Assembly: GCA_027625915.1 (NCBI GenBank)
Contig: JANTQA010000048.1
Span: 620,001-684,000 of the forward strand
DNA: 64,000 nt
Direction: 5' to 3'
Origin: Anaeramoeba flamelloides
Lineage: Eukaryota; Metamonada; Anaeramoebidae
Shown here: positions 54,287 through 64,000 of the stretch, in pieces
How positions within the stretch are numbered: the stretch's first letter is position 1
Layout of the letters: each line of letters begins with the position of its first letter
Notes under the pieces: model-generated
Database searches by the model: none
What the model saw: only the letters and a program-made list of their open reading frames with translations
What the model was told of the DNA's origin: nothing
Made by a program: the position numbers and the translations under genes

Positions 54287-55447
54287 TTATTTTTTACTTT
54301 GATCGATGAGAAAAAAAAAAATTTCTTTTGGGTTATGTTTAAGGTTATTCAAAGAGTATTCTAGTGACTTGTTGATATTTGTTTCAAAATCTTTATAACT
54401 TTTTTCCAGATTAAGTTGATTATAGATTTCTTGGACTAATTGTATTGATTTGTTCTGATCACTGCCATAATGTTTTTTAAGTGTTTTAGCTTCATCTTCG
54501 TTTGCTTGGGATAATGCAGTAACAATTGGCCATGAACATTTACCCATTTTAATCTCCGTATAATTCTTCGTCCGAATCTCTGAACCCAGATTATCCAAAT
54601 AATCATTCTTAATGTGATTCAAAATTGCGATTTGGAAAGCAATCTTTTTGGCTTCCTTTAATTTCTTTTGATGTTCAACGGATTGTACGGACACTTTTTT
54701 TCGGGTGGCGAGGACAATTCCTAGGGCAACTGGAAGATAATAGGAAACAATACCTTTTTTTAAGTGAACAATTTTTTGAAAATGATCAAAAGTATATTTA
54801 GAAATGATCGGCTTCTTAGTTTTGTAATCAACAGTGGACATTTCTAATGTTTTTCCTAATTCTGAACAAAGCCCTGCACTTATAAATAGTTCAACTATCT
54901 CAAGATAATGAAGATGCTTGCCAAAATACTTTTTTAATAATTGATATACAAACCCCTCAAGTGTAAAAGAATCATTCACACCCCTCATCCCAACTAATTG
55001 GTGCCAACAGGATCTTCCCCTTCGAAGCTTTGAATCATCCACAATGTCTTCAACCAAGGACATAAAAGAATGATAAAATTCTAAACACCATCCTAAAAGT
55101 AATGCATCTTTGATTGATTTTTTATCTCTTTTTCCAGACAAAGCCACATAGGTGTTAACTACAGTCATTCCTCGAATATGTTTTCCATCTGGTACGTTTT
55201 GTTTTATCATCTTGGAATGTTAATTAAGATACGTTCGATGTAATAGAGTTAAAAAAAAAAGAACAAAAATTAAATTTTCAAAAGATTTCAATTTTCAATA
55301 TATTTTCTAATTATTATGGGTTTGAGAAGTTACTTTATCTAAATATAGAGCCGATTCTTCAGGAAATTCTTGTTTTGTTGGGAATATATTTTTGATGTCT
55401 TTTACTATTTTGGGAAAAATTGAAACAAATTCTTTGTGCAATTCCAT
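54287..55447 (-). CDS. FDPS: Farnesyl diphosphate synthase-like protein with altered Asp motifs
   Basis: Two minus-strand exons (55447-55334 and 55210-54287; intron 123 bp, donor GTAACT, acceptor CCAAG) give 345 residues, the family length. FPPS condenses IPP with DMAPP and GPP for sterols, dolichol and prenyl groups. Family features: EFVSIFPKIVKDI at the N-terminus, GKHIRG (47-52), LGWCLEFYHSF, DDSKLRRGRSCWHQLVG, YYLPVALGIVLA, and GKCSWPIVTAL. The first Asp-rich motif is EDIVD (93-97) where DDxxD is usual; the second is NDYLD (240-244) where DDYLD is usual; and the GQ..D segment reads SELGKTLEM. It could be a divergent enzyme or a paralogue with reduced activity. Start: the first exon could begin at 55447, but TTCTCAG just before it could also be an acceptor. 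Confidence 0.88.
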
Positions 55448-56986
55448 CTGAGAAAGAAGGTTTTAGATTATCGAAAAAAAATAAATGAAAAATAATATTT
55501 GAGAATTCAAAAGCTAAATTGTGGGGCGATCAATAATTCCACACATATATTATTAGAACGCTTTATTATATATTTTGAAACTTTTCAATATTATCATTCT
55601 TTATAAGTTACTTGATACATATACCTTAATTAATTTTTTTTTTATTCAATAATGTAATAATGATGATATTATAGTAACACAATAACTCAAAATTGACTGG
55701 AAATTATTATTTGTTCTGACTAAGATCAATTAATATCAATTTCAGAAATGAGGTGGAAAAAATTTATCAAAAGTTGTCAAATTCTTGCCTTAATCAATTA
55801 AATCAAAAAACAATTATTTGTATATTAAAAATAATTCTCTTTTCTTTGAATAAATCATTCTCTTATTCATACATTTGTAAAAAAATCGGATTTTGACTCA
55901 TGTTCAGATTTTTTTACACCTATTTTTCTTCTAGAAGAAATAAAAGTAAAAAAAATATTCTTTCCCTCAAGACAAAAAGGATAAACTTTTTTGTATGATA
56001 TAAAAAGAACAATATTCATATCAGTTAGCCACAAACAACTTTTGTCCAATACCCAAACACTCTAATGACTTTATAAATTGAGTAAAAAACATTCAATCAT
56101 AATTTTATTTAGATTTCATGTCTTAGGTGTATTCCAAAATTATCAATTAATCAAAATTGTAAATTGGTATTAATCTTTGTTTTGTGATTCTTTCATTATG
56201 ATCTGTGTTAGGATCAAAAAAAAAAAAATGGAAAAGTGTTAAATAGGCTGAATTCATTTTTCTTTAAAGGGTATACCTGTTTGTGAAGTATTATAAAAAT
56301 AAAAATAACAAATATAAATTCTCCAGATCTATTCTTTAAGGGAGATTTCAGAAAACATTTGAAATTTTTTTCTCAAAAAAGTAGAGCTTTCAAGATCAAG
56401 GAAATTTGCTTCAATAATTATCTACCCACACTATTAATTATTTAATAAATGGTGTTTCTTTTATAAATAAAGTTAATTATATTAATGTTTTTTCCCAAAC
56501 CAAATCTCTAATAATTTTATGTTAATTCTTTCAAAAATAAGTTCTATGGGTTTTGGTTGTTGAAGTAAACCAAAGAGGGTCTGGGGATTTGAGAAATTGT
56601 AACTTTTTTTGTTTCATTTTTGAATTTTTTTCTTTTTTACTACAAAGTAAAAAGTAATAATTAAATGTCATGGGATTAGAGAAGAATTAGATTTATTATA
56701 ATAACAAAAATTTTGTTATATACCTTAAAATTAATAAATTTAATCCAAATAAATTTGTGATAAATCTTGCGAGTACAGGATAAATAAAAGAGTATTTGAT
56801 CATAACATTGGGACAACACAATAATATCGATAAATCATAATTTTTAATCTGGAATCGTAATTTTATATATTATAATGATAAAATGTTATTTGTGGTAATC
56901 ATTAAAATCACAATAAACAGCAAAGTGTTGTATTTTTGAGTAAAAAAAAAAGTATTGTACTTTTTATTTTCTTATTTTGCAATTAA

Positions 56987-57750
56987 GGCGTTAGTGTTTA
57001 CCAAGGAGAAGCCTAAGATAAAAGTATGTTGTTATTGAGTGTAAAGCACATTAGTACACATGGTTCAAAATAAGTCTCTAAAAAAATAATTAGTCAAGTA
57101 GTAATATGTGTTGATCTCATCAATTTAAAATGATCTATGTATTAGTAAAAAACCCAACAATTTCAGAAAAAAATCTGCATTTCGCCACATATTCAAAGGT
57201 TGAATTATTAATATTCAGACCACAAAATTGTAAAATATCTTTCTCAAATTTGTATTGGATATAGATTAGTTGCTAAAAAATTTAATTATTTTATAAATGA
57301 AATAATTAAAAATTAGATTTTTTTGAACAAAATTATTTCTAAAGTGATTGTAAATATATTAATATTATAATTAGCTTTCATAAAAAGGAAACAAAGTTAA
57401 TTAGTCTTTTGGGGTTCTTATGTTGATGATTATTGAGTTAATCTTTGAAATTAAAAAATGATAAAAATAGATATTTTTGGAAGTTCTAAAGATAAAATAC
57501 TTACTTGTTTTAAAAACTGTAGTACTATTATTTTGTGTTTACTATTTTTAGATTTGGAAAAGGAATTAAAAAAAATTTCCAAAAAATGAAAATTTTTAAT
57601 AGTGATCATTACTAAAAAATTTAATAATTTATTGTTCTATCAGATTTTTCATAGATTTTTTAGAGTTATTTGAGCCGTGGTGTATGAATATCATTTACTC
57701 CCAATTACAAAATATTTATCTTATAGAGAATTTATGGTGAAGCTAATCCC
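56987..57750. mobile_element. TTAA-flanked inverted-repeat element, family C, copy 2
   Basis: 764 bp between TTAA at 56983-56986 and 57751-57754. The left end GGCGTTAGTGTTTACCAAGG and reverse-complemented right end GGGATTAGCTTCACCATAAA match the ends of copy 1 (6983-7737). The interior shares AAAAAACCCAACAATT, a TTTCGCCACA segment and TTGAATTATTAATATTCAGA. Non-coding. Confidence 0.8.
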
Positions 57751-59999
57751 TTAAGAGTTTACTAATTGTAAATTATTTAGAAAAACCAATAAAAAAACCC
57801 TTCAAAAAAAAATTAGGAAATTTAACACAGGGGTATTTTTTTATAGGGAGATATTAACTTCCAAAAGCTAAATTATCAAGAAGTAAGAGAACATTCAACA
57901 CTTCATTTGTGAATAATCTAAAAAACTTTCTATCACAGTTGAAATAATTCCAAGAATAATTATCATACACTTTCAAGAAATTTGGAAAGTATTTTCATTT
58001 TATTAATGATTTTTTTGTCTTTTTTGTTTTCTTTTTTCATTTCTTTTTTTCAATTTATTATTTATTTTCCAAGGATATTTTGTATAAGATTAAAGTTGAG
58101 TTAAGTTCAAATTGAAAAATAGATAAGATAAGTTGATTATATATAACCAATATTTGATAAATAATTTTTAATATATTTTCAACATTTTCAAAAATACCTT
58201 TTCTTCATATTTATCAATACATTTTTTTGATCCCTTATTTCCACCATTTTGAAAATATTAGTTTTTATTTTTTCTTTATTTTTTATTTTTTTTTGGTAAA
58301 AAGTTTATAACTGGACTTCAAATTATTAGATACCCTCAAATTCAATTTTGAAAAAAAAACTTTTATATAAAAAATCTCATATATTAAAAACTCAAGTGGG
58401 AACGTTCACTAATTGAAATTTTGTTCATTATTTCTGATTTTTAATGCTTACAAAACTAAAAATAAATATTTTTTAATTGAAAATAAAATTCTACAATTTC
58501 AAAGTGATGAAATACCTAGATTAAATAAATATATTGATAAATTTAACGGAATTTTATTAGCAATTATTTATTAGTCAAAGGTTTGAGATTATAAACAAAT
58601 TTTAGCAATTAGTTTCAATTTAAAAGAACTAAGTTTTTATATAATACAAATGACCCGATAAAAATATTGATTGAATCAAAACACTTAATTAATTGAAAAA
58701 AATAAAAAGAAAAAAAGAAAAAATGATACTAGTATCTCCAACAATCGGCATATTTTCCAAATTTTACAAGTGTAATTCTTTTTTTGTGTCAATTTTTCAT
58801 GTATTCTAGATTGTATTAATCTTTAATTTATTTTATTTGGATCAAAAATATTTACTAATAAAAATTTTCAAAAATGAACAACATCAAAAGTGAATTAATA
58901 TTAAATTTTAAAAAGTTTAAAAAATTTCTACATTTTTTTTCTATTTTCTTGTTTTGATGTATGTAATTTTTAAAAAAAAAATGGGGCTTAGTTTGATTTA
59001 TGGAAATTTGAAGTACATTTATTCAGAGTTTATTTTTCAATTCCAAAATCAACTGTATAATTCGATATAATTTCTATTGGGTATTGTTATCAAATAATTC
59101 TCTCTCAAAAAAAAAAAAAAGAACTATTCTTAAATAACCTTTTTTAATTTCATTTTTTTTTATCTATTACATTTTTAAAAATAAATTTTGAATAATAGAA
59201 AAATAAAATTTTTTAATTTTAATTAATAAAAAAAAAGTTAGGAATTCAGAAAAGGAATTCAAAGCACTAGGTTTTTATTTCTAAAAATAAATAAAAAGTT
59301 TATACAAAACATGTGGGTTTAACAACTCGTCCCGAAAATAATAAAATATAAGAAAAAATTTTTTTGAGGGTTTTGAACTTAAGATCGCCAATATGTTTTT
59401 TAATAGAAAAAAAATATCCAAATCCTTGAATTATATTGCCATGGATTTCATTAGATAAAAAGATTTTTATGATTTGTTTTTTTAGAGTTTTTTGAATAAA
59501 TTTCTATTATTTCTAATTAATATTATTTTAAATTGGTAATAGATTAATTTCATTTATATATACAAAAAAATTAGTTGATCTTTGAATTTTAGATGTGGAT
59601 ACAGCATACCAATCCATTAGCCTACCAAAATTCCACATATCATTATTTTAATTTTGAGGTTTATTTCTTTAATGGGGTATCTATTATTAATTTGACAAAA
59701 ACAAAATTGTAATTTTAATTCTTTGTTTAATTTTTTAAAAATCGAATGTGTTTATCAAAATTTTAAGTATATGGTAGAATAAACTAGAATAGATCCAAAG
59801 TAAAACTTTATATATCATATCTTTATGATTGTCAGATTGAACATTGTATTGAAAACAAAAAATCTTCAAAAAACAAAAAAAAAAATCTGTTATACTTTGG
59901 AAAAATTTTATTGAAGAGAAGCCAGCTAACAATAGTTATGCAAGAAATTATTAAATTCTATAAAATTGAATACAAATCAAATTTCCTTACAAATATTTT

Positions 60000-60230
60000 T
60001 CAAGATTAGAAAGATACTTGTGCTGCGTTATCTTTCCATAAAGCATCTAATCTGATCAGAATGGGACCCAAAAAGAGCAAAAAAAAAAAAATTCTTTGAA
60101 GAGCAATCATTAGATGGCAAATTGGAAAACAGTTGTGTTCTATGATAAACCAAGCTTTTAATTGAACCATAAGAAAAGGAATATTTGGTGTTGTGGATGG
60201 AACGCATCTTTTTGATATATTTTGAATTGT
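60000..60230 (+). pseudogene. Possible DDE-transposase relic (Harbinger-like)
   Basis: In one frame a short stretch near 60172-60222 reads KGIFGVVDGTHLFDIF. The pattern G-x-VDGTH is seen at the first catalytic Asp of PIF/Harbinger transposases. Stops lie just before and after it, and base composition from about 60000 is less A/T-biased than the surroundings. Too short to be sure. Confidence 0.25.
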
Positions 60231-60768
60231 GGAATTTTAAGTTTTTCTGAATTGAAATTCCCCATAAGGAACTTTATTATTTTAAAGAGAACATCATTTT
60301 TTTTTAATTGGATTTTATTTGATTGGGGGGGGGGGCATGAAGAAGAGATAAATATAATTATTGCATTGGTAAGATAAATTAGTGTTGTGTCTTGTTAAAC
60401 TTTTAATCGTTTTCTAAAAATCAAATAATTAATGATAATTTTTTTTTGTTTTTTTTTTGTACTCTTTAAGTATAAATTGTGTTCATATATATTGTTAAAT
60501 TCTTAATTTAAAATTTTTAATTTTATCGCAAAAGTATCTACAAAGAAGGTGCCTTGTAAATGCAAGACAATTTTTGTTGTTAATTGATATTTGAAAATCT
60601 TTATATTTTTCTACTACTAATTGTGACTAAACAATTTTAAGCTGAAATAAACGATTTTGGATTATTGACAAAAAAAGTTTTTTTTTTTTTCATTTGCTAA
60701 TTGGAAAATGGCAGTATAATAGCATATCTATTTCTAAAGTTTTTATTAAGTTATAAACATATTTATTA

Positions 60769-62928
60769 CTATTTTTGTTTGGTATTTTTTTGTTCTTGTT
60801 TTTGGATTTTATTTGATTGATTTTTTTTCTTTGCTTTTTTCAATCTTTTTGCCTTATTTCTGGCATATCTTCTTAATAAAAGAACATTTGGTATTTTTCT
60901 GGTCTTTTTTTGTTGATTTTTTGACAAATGGGTTTTTTTATTTGTTATTCGGCTTTTACCTGTGCCTGTGTTTATAATTTTGGTTGTATTTATGTTCATC
61001 TTTAAATTAAGATTTATTTTTTCCAATCTTTTAAATTTCGTCAAATATTCATTTAATTGTGATCGGCTATTCAATTGGTAATATTCAACCGCGTCGCATA
61101 ATTCTTTTACGATTTGGTTATTTAATTTATTTAATTGGATTTCGCCAGTGTATAAAAATTCTATTAATATTGCGATGGATTGCTTGGATTTTCTAGAATA
61201 GTCGCGAATTTTCTCTGGGGACTTATTAGTAAAGGACAAAAAAAATGCTCGAAATAATTGGCTTCTTGCAAGGAGAATTATTTTGTGTGTGTTAATTATG
61301 TCTTGGTTTACTAAAATCTGGAAATCTGTGGAAATTTTTGAAGATTCCAATTTCCACCAATTAGAAAGATCCTGTCTTAGATTTTTCTCTTGCCATTCAA
61401 TTTTTAAAGCCTCCCGGCATATGTAGTCAACGTGGTAAAAGTTTTCAATTTTGTCAAAGTAACACCATTTTAACCAATTTTGAAGAACAACCTTATGGTG
61501 ATGGCTAAGGGTAAACTTGTTCTTATTGGTATCAGTATTATTATTTTTAATGTCGTTGGTCGTATTATTGCTCATGATCGCATTGTTATTGAAATGCTTT
61601 TTTAATAAACTGTTGATTTCCAATATGCCTTTCCCGGTTCGGATCTGTAGGATTAAGGAATGAACAGGGATACCAAATAACTGGAAATCTGTTAATTCCT
61701 TCTTTTCAAATAGTTTGGAAAAGTCTTCAACAAAAGGATCTAACCTTTGAATTGTTACCATTGCAAAGCGGGGGCCACAAATAAATTGATGGCACTGACG
61801 AACGTTCTTTAATTTCCAAGGCAATTTAATCATTGTGGTATTTGGGTTTTTTTTTTTGTTTTTCTTTTTCTTTTTCTTTTTCTTTTGTTTTGTCAGATTT
61901 TTCTTCTTCTTGAAGGCTTTGAAATTGTTTTGGATCTTGAGCTTTCGTGTATTAAACCTAACGCTATTTAAAGTGAAATTTATTTTTTCCGGCAAACCAA
62001 AGGCATAAATCTTGCCGTTTTCTTTAATTATCGAAACGTAATGTATTCCCGCAGATATTTTTGAAATAAAGGTATTGGTTAAATCGTAGATCGGCAGAAA
62101 GGTTTTGTGTTGAAATTGATCCCCATTGAAAAGAGCGCCACCAGAGGAATAGATTAGCCGGTTTTTGGTGAGAACAATCGATGCGTTCCAATTTACCAAA
62201 ATCTGATCAGGATCTAAATCTGTTAATTGCTTATGAAGGATCTTTCTATTGCCGGTTGTGGTCTTGGACAATCCTAGTTGGCAAAACAAATCCCTCCCCC
62301 AAGCGTAATAGTTGCCATTTTGGGTTTTTGCAAAGAAATGCTCTGCAAACCCAGAATAAAACTTCTCAACTCCCCACATGATAAGCACGGGTAGACCCTG
62401 CGAATCTTTAAAATTATCAGAGCCAAAGGTCCTGTAGCCATAGCTTATCTCACCTGATTTGCCCCACCCCCAAAGCGTCCCATCTTCGCACACGGCAAAG
62501 CTTGTCTCGCTCCCACAATGAACAGTGCGGCATTTGTATTTGATCCCAAACACAGCCACCTGTTGAACACCAGATTTGTCTTCAAAAGATCCACACCCAA
62601 GCTGGCCATTGACATTGCCTCGGGTGGGATCAGGTGCATAAGAAAAAACCTTCCCACTGACCGTCGAGCAAATTACATGGTAGAGCCCACAGCAAACAGT
62701 CAATATTTTTTCTTCGATAGCAATCTTTTCCAGTCCCTCGTCTTTTATTTGGTACAATTCACCGTAGTTCGTTAAAATAAATGTTGTGTTCTCAAGCAAG
62801 AGGATTTTGTCAATATTGTACTCGAGAGAAAACAATTTTTCAAAGCCTGGGCTATATTTGTAATCGCCTTGTTCGACTCGGAGAAAGAAATTTTTGCAAT
62901 TATGTTCTCCATAGAAATCGATTGCCAT
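60769..62928 (-). CDS. RCC1-repeat protein with two BTB-like domains
   Basis: An uninterrupted 719-residue frame; ATG at 62928, stop at 60771-60769, AATAAA a few bases later. Residues ~1-385 contain RCC1-type beta-propeller repeats: VCCGLYHVICSTVSGKVFSY, NGQLGCGSFED, VHCGSETSFAVCEDGTLWGWG, AEHFFAKTQNGNYYAWGRDLFCQLG, ISAGIHYVSIIKENGKIYAFG. A Lys-rich insert (about 340-362) splits the propeller. A first, degenerate BTB-like region starts near 400 (ELTDFQLFGIPVHSLIL). A clearer BTB lies at about 525-620 (STDFQILVNQDIINTHKIILLARSQLFRAFF, then IEFLYTGEI). The C-terminus (from about 650) is strongly basic. Such proteins may be Cullin-3 adaptors or small-GTPase regulators; the role here is unknown. 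No intron, unlike the other complete genes. Confidence 0.85.
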   Translation of the reverse strand: MAIDFYGEHNCKNFFLRVEQGDYKYSPGFEKLFSLEYNIDKILLLENTTFILTNYGELYQIKDEGLEKIAIEEKILTVCCGLYHVICSTVSGKVFSYAPDPTRGNVNGQLGCGSFEDKSGVQQVAVFGIKYKCRTVHCGSETSFAVCEDGTLWGWGKSGEISYGYRTFGSDNFKDSQGLPVLIMWGVEKFYSGFAEHFFAKTQNGNYYAWGRDLFCQLGLSKTTTGNRKILHKQLTDLDPDQILVNWNASIVLTKNRLIYSSGGALFNGDQFQHKTFLPIYDLTNTFISKISAGIHYVSIIKENGKIYAFGLPEKINFTLNSVRFNTRKLKIQNNFKAFKKKKNLTKQKKKKKKKKNKKKNPNTTMIKLPWKLKNVRQCHQFICGPRFAMVTIQRLDPFVEDFSKLFEKKELTDFQLFGIPVHSLILQIRTGKGILEINSLLKKHFNNNAIMSNNTTNDIKNNNTDTNKNKFTLSHHHKVVLQNWLKWCYFDKIENFYHVDYICREALKIEWQEKNLRQDLSNWWKLESSKISTDFQILVNQDIINTHKIILLARSQLFRAFFLSFTNKSPEKIRDYSRKSKQSIAILIEFLYTGEIQLNKLNNQIVKELCDAVEYYQLNSRSQLNEYLTKFKRLEKINLNLKMNINTTKIINTGTGKSRITNKKTHLSKNQQKKTRKIPNVLLLRRYARNKAKRLKKAKKKNQSNKIQKQEQKNTKQK

Positions 62929-64000
62929 TAATCTTGTTTGTGGTTTTTGGTTTTAGTTTTTGCCAAAAGTAGAAGTAAGGATTATTTGTTTGTAAAAAAT
63001 AAAAAAATTATTTATGTGTTTTCTTTAGCTTGATTAGAAACAATGAAGACGGAAATTCTGAGTCTGTGGTAATAATTAGAGAATCAATTTTTTTAATTTT
63101 TTTTTAGCTATTAATTTTTAAGGAGGAAAAAGTGGAGATATTTCTTGATGAAAAGGGAAGATGGAAATATCACTAAATACGATTTTTTTTTATTTTGGTC
63201 GTCACTTCTCATAAGAGAAAAACTTGAGTTCTATTTTCTTTGAAGGGTAATAACAGCTTATTATTGTAAAATCAATAATTGAAATTATAAGCTCGGTTTA
63301 TTTTTTCTGAGGGTTATTGAATTAAAAGACCAAAGAAAAATATCATAGCCATTATGTAAATATGGTATTGGTTTGTTAAAGCTCTGTGACTTGAAAATAA
63401 TTTAAAAAAAGGAAGATCAAAGTTAAAATTTTTTCTCAGTTAAAAGAGAGTTAATTTCGGGAGAAACAAATTTTGTAAATAAAACAATAAAAAACCGTTT
63501 AAAAATAAAATTTGATAAAAAATTTGACCAAATTTCAGTCATTATTTAAAATTTACAGTTCAGATCAAAGAGTTGATATTCAAAATTGATTTGATATTAA
63601 GTATATTATTGGTTAACGAGTTAGTTTTTTTATTGGGACAAAGAAGAAAAAATAAGTATATGCTTTATTTTGAAAAATAGCTTTTTTTTGGTTGAGTTAC
63701 GTGTATTTTTGACAATGAAAATTGAAAAATATTTTTCCGATAAATAATAAATAATTGAATTTTATTTTAAATTTTTACAAATGGTATAATACCTTCCGAG
63801 TAGAGCCATCAGGGGGGTGGGGGTATATCAATTATTATAAGTACCCAAAAACAAATTAAAATGTTTTGAAAAAAGGTACATTTCAAAAATTCAACAAAGA
63901 AAAACATGGATATTTTGGATGAAATCCCCAAGTACTAACAAATGGTTTCCTAGTTAAATCTAGTGTGAATGATAATTTTGAATATAAGTGTGTCAGCTCT
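62929..64000. other. Upstream region of the RCC1-BTB gene; no gene recognised
   Basis: The sequence is AT-rich with a small G-run (about 63811-63824, AGGGGGGTGGGGG). It should contain the promoter of the RCC1-BTB gene at its left end. I see no exon, repeat family or RNA gene. Confidence 0.5.

Larger units (their letters stand above)
55448..60768. other. Intergenic region between the FPPS-like and RCC1-BTB genes
   Basis: These 5.3 kb contain the TTAA-flanked element copy 2 (56987-57750), a possible transposase relic (about 60000-60230) and a G-run (about 60326-60335). The open frame 55867-56049 (minus) is slightly protein-like but matches nothing I know and has no conserved neighbours. The rest is AT-rich and unassigned. 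Upstream regulatory sequence of the FPPS-like gene should be at its left end. Confidence 0.5.

Noticed and set aside
55867-56049. 60-codon minus-strand frame upstream of the FPPS-like gene
   Set aside because: Somewhat protein-like, but without recognisable motif, splice context or homology; not enough to call.
1-64000. tRNA, rRNA or CRISPR features
   Set aside because: I saw no cloverleaf with TTCGA loop context, no rRNA-like stretch and no regularly spaced identical repeats; the only tandem arrays are described minisatellites.

Overview
This is a very AT-rich eukaryotic window. Genes are few, carry GT-AG spliceosomal introns, and are separated by long AT-rich stretches full of inverted repeats. 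I find seven protein genes (one partial), all typical eukaryotic families: a P-loop nucleotide-kinase-like protein, a UBR1/PRT6-type N-recognin, Nup93, the U5 snRNP GTPase EFTUD2/Snu114, a membrane-anchored subtilisin, a farnesyl-diphosphate-synthase-like protein and an RCC1-BTB protein. Polybasic and polyacidic low-complexity inserts, plus an intronless RCC1-BTB gene, suggest a free-living amoeboid protist. My guess is Anaeramoeba; that is inference only.

Layout: 1-524, 5' part of the kinase-like gene (minus). 525-6221, a divergent intergenic region with foldback elements. 6222-17036, the N-recognin (plus), whose second intron of 4.9 kb holds a TTAA-flanked inverted-repeat element, three LINE fragments and a nested hairpin array. 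17037-18814, a convergent gap with a DNA-transposon remnant. 18815-26427, Nup93 (minus, six exons). 26428-31182, intergenic, with a composite inverted-repeat element and the longest LINE copy. 31183-36158, EFTUD2 (plus, three exons). 36159-41262, intergenic, with the best hairpin array. 41263-50878, the subtilisin (plus, six exons, 4 kb first intron). 50879-54286, intergenic. 54287-55447, the FPPS-like gene (minus, two exons). 55448-60768, intergenic. 60769-62928, RCC1-BTB (minus). 62929-64000, nothing recognised.

The genes do not form a pathway. They are unrelated housekeeping functions (protein turnover, nuclear pore, splicing, isoprenoids, proteolysis). Introns fall into two classes: about 90-300 bp, and 1.6-4.9 kb. 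Several of the long ones contain recognisable mobile elements. Exon joins were set by reading frame, GT-AG sites and family alignment from memory; no transcript evidence was available.

The most unusual non-coding structure is a family of roughly 80-bp hairpins with ends like CGTTAGGTTTT...AAAACCTAACG. They occur singly, in tandem and nested inside one another at three places (9983-10342, 26829-26938, 36279-36711), linked by a recurring spacer. I do not recognise it as a described element. Unusual coding features are an extra ~195-residue insert with a 30-bp minisatellite inside the RING of the N-recognin, a Gly in place of the DTPGH histidine of EFTUD2, and altered aspartate motifs in the FPPS-like protein.
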